From positions 1 through 34,751 of the forward strand of contig JACIYK010000002.1 in the NCBI GenBank assembly GCA_014359965.1: DNA of 34,751 bases, written 5' to 3'. The notes below the pieces were generated by a model that saw nothing but the letters and a program-made list of their open reading frames with translations, was not told the DNA's origin and ran no database searches. The position numbers and the translations under genes were made by a program. The stretch comes from Candidatus Aminicenantota bacterium. Lineage in GTDB: Bacteria > Acidobacteriota > Aminicenantia > Aminicenantales > Saccharicenantaceae. Below are positions 15,569-22,899 of this stretch, piece by piece (the first letter of the stretch is position 1; each line of letters starts with the position of its first letter).

Positions 15569-17572
15569 ATGAGACAAAAGGCGAGGAATAAAATCTTTAA
15601 GAAACGAGCTTTCTTCTTCTCAGGTCTCCTTTTTACCTCCAGCCTCATGTTAATGGCCATTAACCAGCAGCAGGTGCCGGTTGAACATCATAAAGTAACC
15701 GTAAGACTCAAACTGGTTGATGTCATCGTTACAGATAAGGATGGAAACTTTATCCCAGACCTCAATTCTGGAGATTTTGAAGTTTATGAAGATGGTTGGC
15801 CACGGCCCATTCACTCAGTAGAACTTATAACCCTCAAAAACAGAGAAGAACTATCGAAAATTATTCCTGAAATAAAATTTCCTGAAGAAATTAAGTTTAG
15901 AAAACGCCTCTGGGTAATTTTTGATGGCCTGAATACTGAAGAAGTACTTATGAGAAGAGCTTTGGCCAGAGTTACAGATGTCCTTTGCCGGCTGGCCACC
16001 GAGGGTTATGAAATGGCCGTTTTAAAATTTGACTACCAGAAGGACCTAAAAATCTTGAGTGACTTTACCCAGGATGAATCAACCATAAGAAAAACTCTCC
16101 AGACAATTGCAGGCAGCCTTCAGGCAACCTTCCTCAAGCGGTCCAAATCTGAGGTCTGGAAAAGAATTCCCGAAATTTTAGGCGAAACTCTCCCGGAAAC
16201 AACCTCTGAAGAACTGGAACGCCTGCAGTGGAGAAACCTTCTGCAGAAAACTCTGAGCTGCCTTTTAACTTTCATCCAGATGAACCAGGAATCTGCCGGA
16301 AGGAAGCAAGTTCTTTTGATAAGCTCTGGCTTACCAGAGCAGCCAAGCAATATCTATTTTAACCATCAGGGCTTGAGAAACCTGAAATTCTTCGACCCTT
16401 TCAAAATTATCAAAAGCAATGAATACACTGCTATTCTTGAAGAGATTATAAACTATGCCAATGCTCATAAAATATCATTCTATTGTTTTAACCCTGCGGA
16501 AGCGGTCATGGACCAGAACAATTTCGCGCTTTCCCATCTTACCAGGGAAACCGGCGGTTTACAGCTTTCGGAAATCTATACACCAGAAAATCTGGTTGAG
16601 ATCTTAAAAAGGGAAGGCGAGGGCTATTACGAAATCGCCTATAAGCCTGCCACCAGGGAAGAAGACGGCAAGTTTCACAAAGTAGAGGTCAAGGTAAAAA
16701 GAGAGGGATTATCGGTAAGAAGCAGAGCCGGTTATATTGAATATCCAGAACAAGAAAAGAAAATCCGGGAACTGGCCGCTTCGTTCTTTTCCCCTGAATT
16801 TTACAAGGACATTGATTTCAATTTCCAACTAATTGCCTGGCCAGAGAAAAAGAACAGCTATTGGTTGTGGGGTAAAATTAGATTGTCACTACCACCACTA
16901 AAAGAGAACAATTGGACTCAGGGAAAAATCAATTTTTTTCTTGGCCTGCAAGAAATAGCCGGAGAAAGAGTTCATCTTGGTGAAGAACTGCTGGACCTGA
17001 GTCAAGACCTTAAAGCTGGAAACTCTCATTTCGATTATTACTTTATCACTTCAAAAATAAAAATTAAACCAGGCCGTTACGAAACAGTAGGCATCTTGCA
17101 AACAGATACAAATAAAATAGGAGCAAAAAAAATTTGGCTGGAACTCCCGGACCTGGACCAGAAAAAAGATCCTGCTCTCATCAATTTTCTGGTTGGGCGA
17201 TTGTTGCCGCAAGCCGCAAAAGGGAAACCGTTCACCTTTGGCAGCTCAGGACTGTTGAACCTGAGTTCAGCGGTCTTTCTGCCATACTGTTCCGAAGAAA
17301 TCCTTGGCGATCGTTTGCTGGCTATTTTCCTGCAAGTTTACGACCGTGGGCCACGGGAGGAAAAACCTGATTTCTTTCTTGACGGTCCAAACGGGCAGTT
17401 TCATCTTCCAGTTAGTTTAATAGAAAAGAACATTAACCAGCGCACAGGCTGTAAGTCCCTGGTTTACATCTGTTCTCTGGCGGGAATTCCTCCTGGAGAA
17501 TACCAGCTTTCAGTCAGGGGACTGGCCCTATCTGGCTCAAAATCTACAATTTACCTGAAAATAAGCAGATAA
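15569..17572 (+). CDS. Secreted VWFA-related protein (acidobacterial type)
   Basis: The 667-residue product has a basic N terminus and hydrophobic core (residues 11-32) acting as signal peptide or anchor. Next comes VTVRLKLVDVIVTDKDGNFIPDLNSGDFEVYEDG at about 43-76 (given here as the family's usual entry strand pattern), and then a von Willebrand factor A-like domain beginning RLWVIFDGLNTEE. The metal site, normally DxSxS, reads DGLNT here, so metal binding may be weak or lost. The A domain runs to about residue 390 (YYEIAYKP, VEVKVKREGLSVRSRAGY), as in the VWFA-related acidobacterial family (TIGR03436). A further unassigned region of about 270 residues follows. The start codon lacks a good ribosome site. 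Such proteins are thought to act in envelope protein interactions; no specific role is known. Confidence 0.75.
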   Translation: MRQKARNKIFKKRAFFFSGLLFTSSLMLMAINQQQVPVEHHKVTVRLKLVDVIVTDKDGNFIPDLNSGDFEVYEDGWPRPIHSVELITLKNREELSKIIPEIKFPEEIKFRKRLWVIFDGLNTEEVLMRRALARVTDVLCRLATEGYEMAVLKFDYQKDLKILSDFTQDESTIRKTLQTIAGSLQATFLKRSKSEVWKRIPEILGETLPETTSEELERLQWRNLLQKTLSCLLTFIQMNQESAGRKQVLLISSGLPEQPSNIYFNHQGLRNLKFFDPFKIIKSNEYTAILEEIINYANAHKISFYCFNPAEAVMDQNNFALSHLTRETGGLQLSEIYTPENLVEILKREGEGYYEIAYKPATREEDGKFHKVEVKVKREGLSVRSRAGYIEYPEQEKKIRELAASFFSPEFYKDIDFNFQLIAWPEKKNSYWLWGKIRLSLPPLKENNWTQGKINFFLGLQEIAGERVHLGEELLDLSQDLKAGNSHFDYYFITSKIKIKPGRYETVGILQTDTNKIGAKKIWLELPDLDQKKDPALINFLVGRLLPQAAKGKPFTFGSSGLLNLSSAVFLPYCSEEILGDRLLAIFLQVYDRGPREEKPDFFLDGPNGQFHLPVSLIEKNINQRTGCKSLVYICSLAGIPPGEYQLSVRGLALSGSKSTIYLKISR

Positions 17573-17680
17573 CATCTGCCCCCAAAAATTGAGCCTAACC
17601 TTTTTAGAATTGGATTAACATCAGAAAACCAAGGAACCATACGGCGTTAACCCAGGTAATTCCCTCAATTTTCGTTTTCT

Positions 17681-18451
17681 TCAGGATTGGGGCTGCTTCA
17701 TTTTTTGACCAGGCTTTGGCCAGGGCAGATATTCAACCCCGCCGCCCTGATAGCGGACAGGTTGGGGGTAGAGAGTCATAAGCTGCATAACTTCCTCTGG
17801 CATGTCGGTACTTACAGGAAGTCCAAGTGCCTTGGCTTCTTCGGCCGAGATTGGGTAGTCATGCGTCCAAGTTCCCGTAGCCAGTTTGGCAGCCAGTGAA
17901 CGGGCTGCCTCCTCAGCCATGTGCTTTTTTAGCAGACCAAAGACTTCCCGCTCCAGTTGCTGGATAGCCTTGCGAGAGATATCAGCCAGTATAAGTGTCT
18001 GGTCATCAATTTCGCTGACTGGTTTTTGCTCAACGACTTTCAGAAAAGAAGCCGCTGGATATTGCCCGATTTGTGGGTCCACCGGCCCAAGCACAGCATG
18101 CTGTGACATAACAATTTCGTCGGCTGCTAAAGCTATCAGGGTTCCTCCGGACATGGCATAATGTGGAACAAAAACGGTAACTTTTCCTTTGTGAGATTGG
18201 ATGGCCCGAGCAATTTGCAAGGCTGCAAGCACCAAACCTCCCGGAGTATGAAGTATGATATCAAGCGGTATATCCTCGTCAGTCGTTTGAATGACCCGCA
18301 GAACTTCCTCAGAATCGTTAATATCAATATAGCGCATCAAGGGAAAGCCGAGCAGGCGCATTGTCTCCTGCCGATGAACAAGAAGAATTACTCTTGAATT
18401 GCGCTTTTTTTCAATCTGGGCAATCTTCTTTAGCCGCATTGATTCTAACAT
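17681..18451 (-). CDS. Clp-fold serine proteinase (SDH/SppA-like), N-terminal anchor cut off by amber codon
   Basis: A 256-residue Clp-fold serine protease of the serine dehydrogenase proteinase family (PF01972 type). Key segments are ILHTPGG at 66-72, the nucleophile in AMSGGT (Ser101), ALAADEIVM, and LGPVDPQIG at 121-129. Members normally begin with a membrane segment and then a QPVLRQR-like stretch. Exactly that is encoded just upstream in the same frame, from an ATG at 18523 with an AGGAG site, but codon 15 of that longer form is TAG (18481-18479), where CAG (Gln) would be expected. Translation from the ATG at 18451 would give a soluble protease without its anchor. TAG is an ordinary stop in other genes here (M20, rnhB), so general recoding is unlikely. 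Confidence 0.75.
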   Translation of the reverse strand: MLESMRLKKIAQIEKKRNSRVILLVHRQETMRLLGFPLMRYIDINDSEEVLRVIQTTDEDIPLDIILHTPGGLVLAALQIARAIQSHKGKVTVFVPHYAMSGGTLIALAADEIVMSQHAVLGPVDPQIGQYPAASFLKVVEQKPVSEIDDQTLILADISRKAIQQLEREVFGLLKKHMAEEAARSLAAKLATGTWTHDYPISAEEAKALGLPVSTDMPEEVMQLMTLYPQPVRYQGGGVEYLPWPKPGQKMKQPQS

Positions 18452-18478
18452 ACGCTGACGCAGAACTGGTTGGATAGC

Positions 18479-18523
18479 CTAAAGCATAATAAAAATCCAG
18501 AAAATATCCATTATCCAATTCAT
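18479..18523 (-). other. Orphaned start and membrane segment of the Clp-fold protease, ending at an in-frame TAG
   Basis: From the ATG at 18523 the frame reads MNWIMDIFWIFIML and then TAG. After the stop it continues AIQPVLRQR into the protease at 18451 with no frame change. The segment is hydrophobic, as expected for the family's N-terminal anchor, and has a strong ribosome site (AAGAGGAGAGAAGG). A single C-to-T change (CAG to TAG) would explain it. A read error is also possible. Confidence 0.6.
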
Positions 18524-18888
18524 ATCCTTCTCTCCTCTTGATTTATACTAACTATCCTCGAAATGAAACCTGTAGAACTCTTCAGTTGAGGCGATTTTTT
18601 TCCATCCTGGCAGATAAAGAGAAATCTATAGTCCCAAACTTTCCTTAGATCCATTGTATATGGAATATAAACCATGCCACAAAGATATGTCAAGGAACAG
18701 TTTTCTAGGCCAGGAGACATTATCCAATCTAAGGTAATGAGCTGGACCTGACGGACGAAATTCCGCATGGTAGCTTGAGGCACCCCGCAGAATGATTGGT
18801 ATTTATTAGATAAGTACTTAAATTGCTTCCAGCTCCCGCATCTTATAAAATAAAAGTCTATTTGTAAAATATAATTTCTTCTCTTCAT
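18520..18888 (-). CDS. Hypothetical protein, doubtful
   Basis: A 122-codon open frame starting at an ATG at 18888 without a clear ribosome site. The product is basic and rich in Cys, Trp and Tyr, with no signal peptide, no repeats and no family I recognise. Its stop codon overlaps the original ATG of the Clp-fold protease (ATGA at 18520-18523), an arrangement typical of translationally coupled genes and the main argument for it. It lies in a zone of gene decay, so it may be a chance frame or a worn gene. The next 190 bases (18889-19079) hold nothing I can support. Confidence 0.25.
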   Translation of the reverse strand: MKRRNYILQIDFYFIRCGSWKQFKYLSNKYQSFCGVPQATMRNFVRQVQLITLDWIMSPGLENCSLTYLCGMVYIPYTMDLRKVWDYRFLFICQDGKKSPQLKSSTGFISRIVSINQEERRI

Positions 18889-19079
18889 TATGGTTGAATT
18901 TTTAAACCTTTATTAACCCTTCTGTGGCCTTCCAACTTCCAACCCCAATAGCCAACCCTTAGCTACAACTTCCCAACACCTTAAAACCTTTCTCTAGATA
19001 CCATGTTATTACCCAAAAAGAAGAAAAAAGTATTGGACCAGATACGTTATTTAAACATCAGGTCCTTTGCACTGTGTCC

Positions 19080-19721
19080 ATGCACAACCCACCGCGGCCT
19101 AGGATCATCCTGAAGAAGTACTGGCGGCAGGGGGGCAAGATTCAGTGGTTCATCTGCCCCACGGCCGAAAGTAGGGACGCAGGAACATGTTAACCAGGTG
19201 CGAGGACTGGTTGATAACGGCTACGAAGCCATTTACCTCTGGGGTGTCCACACTGACCGGCTGGTGGCCCAGGGTAGAATAGATCTGGTGGTCAAAGCCA
19301 TTGAAGTAACCGAAGAACTGGGCGTTCCTTCAGGTGTCGGCTGCCACGATCTCCACGTGGTCATTGAGTGTGAGAAGAACAAAGTGCCGTGTGACTTCTA
19401 CATCAAAACCTTTCATCATCACAACTACCCCAGCGGGCCAAAACCAGAGCAACTGACCGAACCTTACAGGGAAATCCCCGGTTGTTGGTGCTGTGCCCGC
19501 AGAAGACAATAGAAGTAATGGCCAGGGTGGAAAAGCTCTGGATAGCTTTCAAAATCATAGCAGCGGGCGCCATCCCACCCCAGGATGCTTTTCAATATGC
19601 TTTCCAGAACAGGGCTGACCACATCTTGGTCGGCATGTTTGACTTTGAAATTGCTGAGGATGTGGTCCTGGTCAAGTCCATCCTGCCGAACCTTAAATGC
19701 ACCACGCCTTGGAGAAGTTAA
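19080..19721 (+). pseudogene. Broken TIM-barrel-like gene (conserved family found with sugar isomerases), two frameshifts
   Basis: A protein can be followed through three pieces in two frames. It starts MHNPPRPRIILKKYW at 19080, which runs into a stop at 19191. The thread moves to the next frame from about 19180 (QEHVNQVRGLVDNGYEAIYL, GCHDLHVVIECEKNK, DFYIKTFHHHNYPS) and returns to the first frame after about 19490 (KTIEVMARVE, WIAFKIIAAGAIPP, GADHILVGMFDF-like), ending in TAA at 19719-19721. From memory, intact members of this barrel-like family have PWIAFKxMAAGAIPP and NGADHILVG at these places; here some conserved positions are changed (Leu for Pro, Arg for Gly), which suggests lost selection as well as two indels. 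Function in intact relatives is unknown; it is the neighbour of another broken sugar-related gene. Confidence 0.7.
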
Positions 19722-19724
19722 AAA

Positions 19725-20637
19725 ATGAAAATGACCTGGCAAGCGACCTGGAAGCAAATTGTCATCGCACTGGTTCTGACTGTTATGGAGGTCTTTACAG
19801 CCGCAGCCCAGAGTGCCCAAGCCGTTTTTCCCTTTCTGCATAGATTGTCATGATGCCAAAAAGAGCAATTTCGCCGAGCAGGCAGTCATGCTAAAGAAGC
19901 TGGGTTATGAACGCCTAGGTCAGATCTGGCTTAATGGGGTGGGAGAGAGCCTGAGCTCGCTGGAGGCCGTCGGGCTGAAGCTGTTTCAAATCACCATGAT
20001 GGTCAACATTGCCCCGGGCCAGGACGAGAAAAGATTCCGCTAGGTGTTGCAAGGCGTTAAAGCCCGTGGGGTTCAGTTTCTGCTGATTTTTGAAGGAGCC
20101 AAGCCATCCGATACTTCTGCTGATGAAAGAGCCATTCCCATCATCTGTGAGATGTCTGACCTGGCTCAGGAAGCTCAGGCCTTCTTGCTTCTTTATCCGC
20201 ACACCGGAAACTGGATAGAGCGGATTGAGGACGCCGTGCGGGTGGCGGACAAAGTAAACCGGCCAAACGTTGGGGTGATGTTCAACCTCTGCCACTGGCT
20301 GCGTGTCTCAAAGGGCCACGATTACAGGACGAGGCTTCAGCAAGCCCTGCACCGGTTAATGGCCGTGTCCATCAACGGTGCCGATGAATATGACGACCAG
20401 CCTGGCTGGAGCCGGTACATTCAACCGCTGGACCAGGGTTCATTTGACATTCTGGCCTTTCTGAAGACACTTCGGGACCTGGGTTACAAAGGGCCAATCG
20501 ATTTACAGTGCTATGGTATTGGTGGCGATGCGTGAGAGCATCTGGCACGGTCTATGGCTGCTTGGCGGCGCCGGCAGGCAACACTGGCAAATTTTTATAG
20601 GCAAACCGCGCTTGACAAAATGTTTTTTTTTTTTTGA
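19725..20637 (+). pseudogene. Broken sugar phosphate isomerase/epimerase gene, one frameshift and two nonsense codons
   Basis: The reading begins MKMTWQATWKQIVIAL at 19725, a signal peptide ending near AAAQSAQA, then changes frame between about 19813 and 19845 within a T/C-rich run. It continues FPFCIDCHDAKK, LGYERLGQIWLNGV and FQITMMVNIAPGQ, to a TAG at 20041. Beyond that stop the same frame goes on, GVQFLLIFEGAKPSD, LLLYPHTGNWIERIEDAVRVA, NVGVMFNLCHWLR, AVSINGADEYDDQPGWS and PIDLQCYGIGGDA, until a TGA at 20533 (probably CGA before mutation), then EHLARSMAAWRR to a final stop at 20635. These are clear motifs of a xylose-isomerase-like TIM barrel. It begins 3 bases after the previous broken gene, so both were once one operon. 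Confidence 0.8.
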
Positions 20638-20640
20638 TAT
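20612..20640 (+). promoter_or_regulatory. Candidate promoter with a 13-T tract in the spacer
   Basis: TTGACA at 20612-20617 is a perfect -35 hexamer. After it come AAATG, a run of 13 T (20623-20635), and GATATTG. At 17-base spacing the -10 would be TGATAT (20635-20640), a poor match; TATTGT at 20638 is an alternative that would need a shorter T-run. Transcription would start near 20647, just before the ribosome site and ATG of the beta-propeller gene. The elements lie at the tail of the broken isomerase gene. Confidence 0.35.
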
Positions 20641-20662
20641 TGTTTTAATCAATGAGGGCAAG

Positions 20663-21709
20663 ATGAGCAAAAGAGGGAAGACCATATTAATAATTATTTT
20701 AGCTATCATAGCCACGAGTATTTTTCTCATTCTTAAAAAAACACCCATTAAAAGCAGCAACAAAGTAAACATTTTCCAGGACTTTTCTCTTTTAGAAACC
20801 GAATCCGAACAATTTGTAATTTCGCGAGTAACTAAAATTGATTTTTCTCAGGATAAAGTTTTTGTCTTCGATCAGAAACAAAGAAAAATTTTCGTCTTTT
20901 CTGAATCTTTTTCTTATCTTTATTCCATAGGCTCACCTGGACAGGGTCCGGGAGAACTGGAAGACCCGGTAGATTTTGCTGTTTGCTCGGATAAGATTGT
21001 CGTTCTGGAACGCTTTCCCAGAAAATTGGATATATTTAAACTAAATGGTGAGTTCCTGGAGCGGGTAAACTTGAAGATTCCAGAAGAAATTTCTTATTCT
21101 TATCCATCGGCCATTCTTCCAGGTCCTGACACAACCTTCATTATAGCCTACGACCTAAGCGATCACTTGATAGATGTCTATGATGCTCAGGGAAACTATA
21201 AATCCACCCTGCTAAAAAGAGAAGAGCCAATAATAATCTACAGAAAAAACATTGGCAATGAATCAGCAATTGGGTTCTATAATCAAAAGAAATCTATAGT
21301 GCATTTTAACCGCTTAGATGGCGAATTCATTGAAATTTATCCCGACGGTGTCCTGGGGAACAGATTTCGCATACAGGATGCTTCTCTTCAAAAAATAGCT
21401 AGGGAACTAAAAAAGAATTTAGAGAAAGAATCCAGATCCAGCAACATCCAATCCGATATAATCAGCTTTCTCCTCTACACTAATTTTTGCCTAGATGAAA
21501 AAGACAACCTTTATGTGGCCAAGCTCAGGTCGGATAAAGACAACGTTGGTCAAAAAATTTGGATTTTTGATTCCGAGCAAAAATGTCATGCTGGGTTGGT
21601 ACGTTTACCTGACGGAGAAAAAGTAAAGGATTTATATTTTGGGAATGGTCAATTTTATTTAGTTAGTGACCTGGAAAAAATCTGGGTTACAAAAAGGAGG
21701 AAACCATGA
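20663..21709 (+). CDS. Membrane-anchored six-bladed beta-propeller protein
   Basis: The 348-residue product starts at the ATG at 20663, after GAGGG, and opens with MSKRGK and a hydrophobic segment (residues 8-25) that anchors or exports it. The rest is made of repeated beta-blade units such as VTKIDFSQDKVFVFDQKQRKIFVF, followed by the hallmark GSPGQGPGELEDPVDFAV of the six-bladed beta-propeller (BF3886-like/NHL-like) family. Further blade strands are LDIFKLNGEFLERV, IDVYDAQGNYKS and a C-terminal LYVAKLRSDKD. The upstream part of the open frame (from 20513) belongs to the broken isomerase region and is not included. The stop overlaps the ATG of a small Cys-rich gene (ATGA at 21706-21709). In Bacteroidetes, relatives of these propellers sit beside short secreted NVEALA peptides, a comparable arrangement. 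No ligand is known. Confidence 0.75.
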   Translation: MSKRGKTILIIILAIIATSIFLILKKTPIKSSNKVNIFQDFSLLETESEQFVISRVTKIDFSQDKVFVFDQKQRKIFVFSESFSYLYSIGSPGQGPGELEDPVDFAVCSDKIVVLERFPRKLDIFKLNGEFLERVNLKIPEEISYSYPSAILPGPDTTFIIAYDLSDHLIDVYDAQGNYKSTLLKREEPIIIYRKNIGNESAIGFYNQKKSIVHFNRLDGEFIEIYPDGVLGNRFRIQDASLQKIARELKKNLEKESRSSNIQSDIISFLLYTNFCLDEKDNLYVAKLRSDKDNVGQKIWIFDSEQKCHAGLVRLPDGEKVKDLYFGNGQFYLVSDLEKIWVTKRRKP

Positions 21710-21932
21710 ATAAAATTAAAGTGATTCTAGCACTTGCCTTGATAGGCGTTTTTTGCTGCAATTTTTTCCTGCCAAAGGCAATGTACCAGGAGAAAATTGC
21801 CCTTGTGTTCTTGAGCCAGGTTGCGGTTGCTGTCCAAAATATTCACAGGGTTCGACTGTCTGGCATCTTACTGGCTGGGAATGTTGGGGAAGTGGCGGCA
21901 CGTGCCAATACCGACATTGCCTTTATAGTTGA
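21706..21932 (+). CDS. Small secreted eight-cysteine peptide, readable only across a -1 frameshift
   Basis: An ATG at 21706, coupled to the propeller stop and preceded by a strong AAGGAGG, starts a signal peptide (MNKIKVILALALIGVFCCN). In that frame the rest to 21975 is featureless. One frame back (-1), from the T-run at 21762-21767, the sequence reads FFPAKGNVPGENCPC, then EPGCGCCPKYS, then WECWGSGGTC and YRHCLYS, ending in TGA at 21930-21932. This has eight cysteines and the look of a real disulfide-rich peptide. The codons at the join are AAT TTT TTC, giving T-TTT-TTC, a sequence that permits -1 ribosomal slippage. Loss of one T from a 7-T run, or a read error, would explain it equally well. 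The family is not recognised. Confidence 0.55.
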
Positions 21933-21994
21933 TTTTAATCAACCAAAAACCTCTTTATCCAAAGTTCTATTGTAATTTATATGGGTAAAACCAG

Positions 21995-22672
21995 ATGCGG
22001 TATTTAATTAAACCCATCTCACCTCAAATAAACAAAAACATATTTTTGTTGATTATTCTCTTATTAAGGTTATTTTCACTCTCGTTTGCTTCTACAGAGA
22101 TTACGGCAAATTTACACCTCTGGATATTTAAGATTCCTGGTCTTCAGTACATAAGAGAAGAAACAGAAAAAGATGGAAAGCCCTTTGTCCATATAAAAGG
22201 AGCAGATTTGAGCGCTCGATTTCCTGATAACGGAATGCTTCTCAGCACCCGGCTGAAGAGAAAAGAAACTAAGCAAATTGCCGATTTTTTGCGAACTAAA
22301 CTTCCTGAAAATCTTTTGGACCAAGAGGTAAAGGTCAATTGCCTACTTGAAGAAAAAGGCATTCGGTTTGATTTAAATAAGAATAAAACAATATTCAAAC
22401 AGGTTGACCAGGATGGACAAAACAACTTATTGCTCTGGATAGAAGGGAAAAAGACAGTCGGCCCAGAGCAATTCATTTTTAATGTAAAACTTAAAACAAA
22501 ATCAGGACCTGATTCAAAAATCATAGAAAAGCCAAACTGTCTCTGGAACATTAAGGAGCAGATCTATTTGGGCTTTGTTTCTGACCCAGAAAAAAAGAAG
22601 GCAGAGCCCAAAAGCCTAAAAGGTTGCAAAGGTGATATCTATTTCATCGTCCTGTTAAACGAAATCCATTAA
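21995..22672 (+). CDS. Secreted protein of unknown function
   Basis: A 225-residue protein starting at an ATG at 21995 with only a weak ribosome site. It has a signal peptide or anchor (hydrophobic residues about 15-32, ending SLSFAS) and a mature part that is basic, lysine-rich and predicted mostly as beta strands and short helices. Three cysteines lie in the mature part (VNCLLE, PNCLW, KGCKG). I recognise no domain. It follows the beta-propeller and Cys-rich peptide genes on the same strand with a gap of 62 bases after the peptide's stop, and may belong to the same unit. The 227 bases that follow (22673-22899), before the convergent HEAT gene, hold no gene or clear terminator. Confidence 0.55.
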   Translation: MRYLIKPISPQINKNIFLLIILLLRLFSLSFASTEITANLHLWIFKIPGLQYIREETEKDGKPFVHIKGADLSARFPDNGMLLSTRLKRKETKQIADFLRTKLPENLLDQEVKVNCLLEEKGIRFDLNKNKTIFKQVDQDGQNNLLLWIEGKKTVGPEQFIFNVKLKTKSGPDSKIIEKPNCLWNIKEQIYLGFVSDPEKKKAEPKSLKGCKGDIYFIVLLNEIH

Positions 22673-22899
22673 TCTTATCCTAACAAGCTCTAATAAAATA
22701 GTTAACAAAAAGGCGACCATCTTACAAAGGCCCGGGCCTGCGTCTTGAATCTTTCTTTATTTCGGCAGCAGCTCATCGCCTCTTTACTATAAGTTCTATT
22801 TTCTCTCAAAGGGCAGCCTGACAAGCTGTCGACGCCGCTGGTGTTTTTTCTCAAAAATAGATTCAACGTATTTATTCATCACCATCATTCTCAATTGTA

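Noticed and set aside
18479-18481. TAG recoding (for example pyrrolysine) across the genome as the cause of the amber codon in the protease
   Set aside because: TAG ends other genes here normally (M20 hydrolase, rnhB), and nothing follows the codon that looks like an insertion signal; a point mutation or read error is simpler.
21706-21975. The unshifted 89-codon frame as the product of the small gene after the propeller
   Set aside because: Past the signal peptide it has no features, while the -1 frame is rich in Cys, Gly and Trp and ends cleanly; the start and signal peptide are kept in the call.
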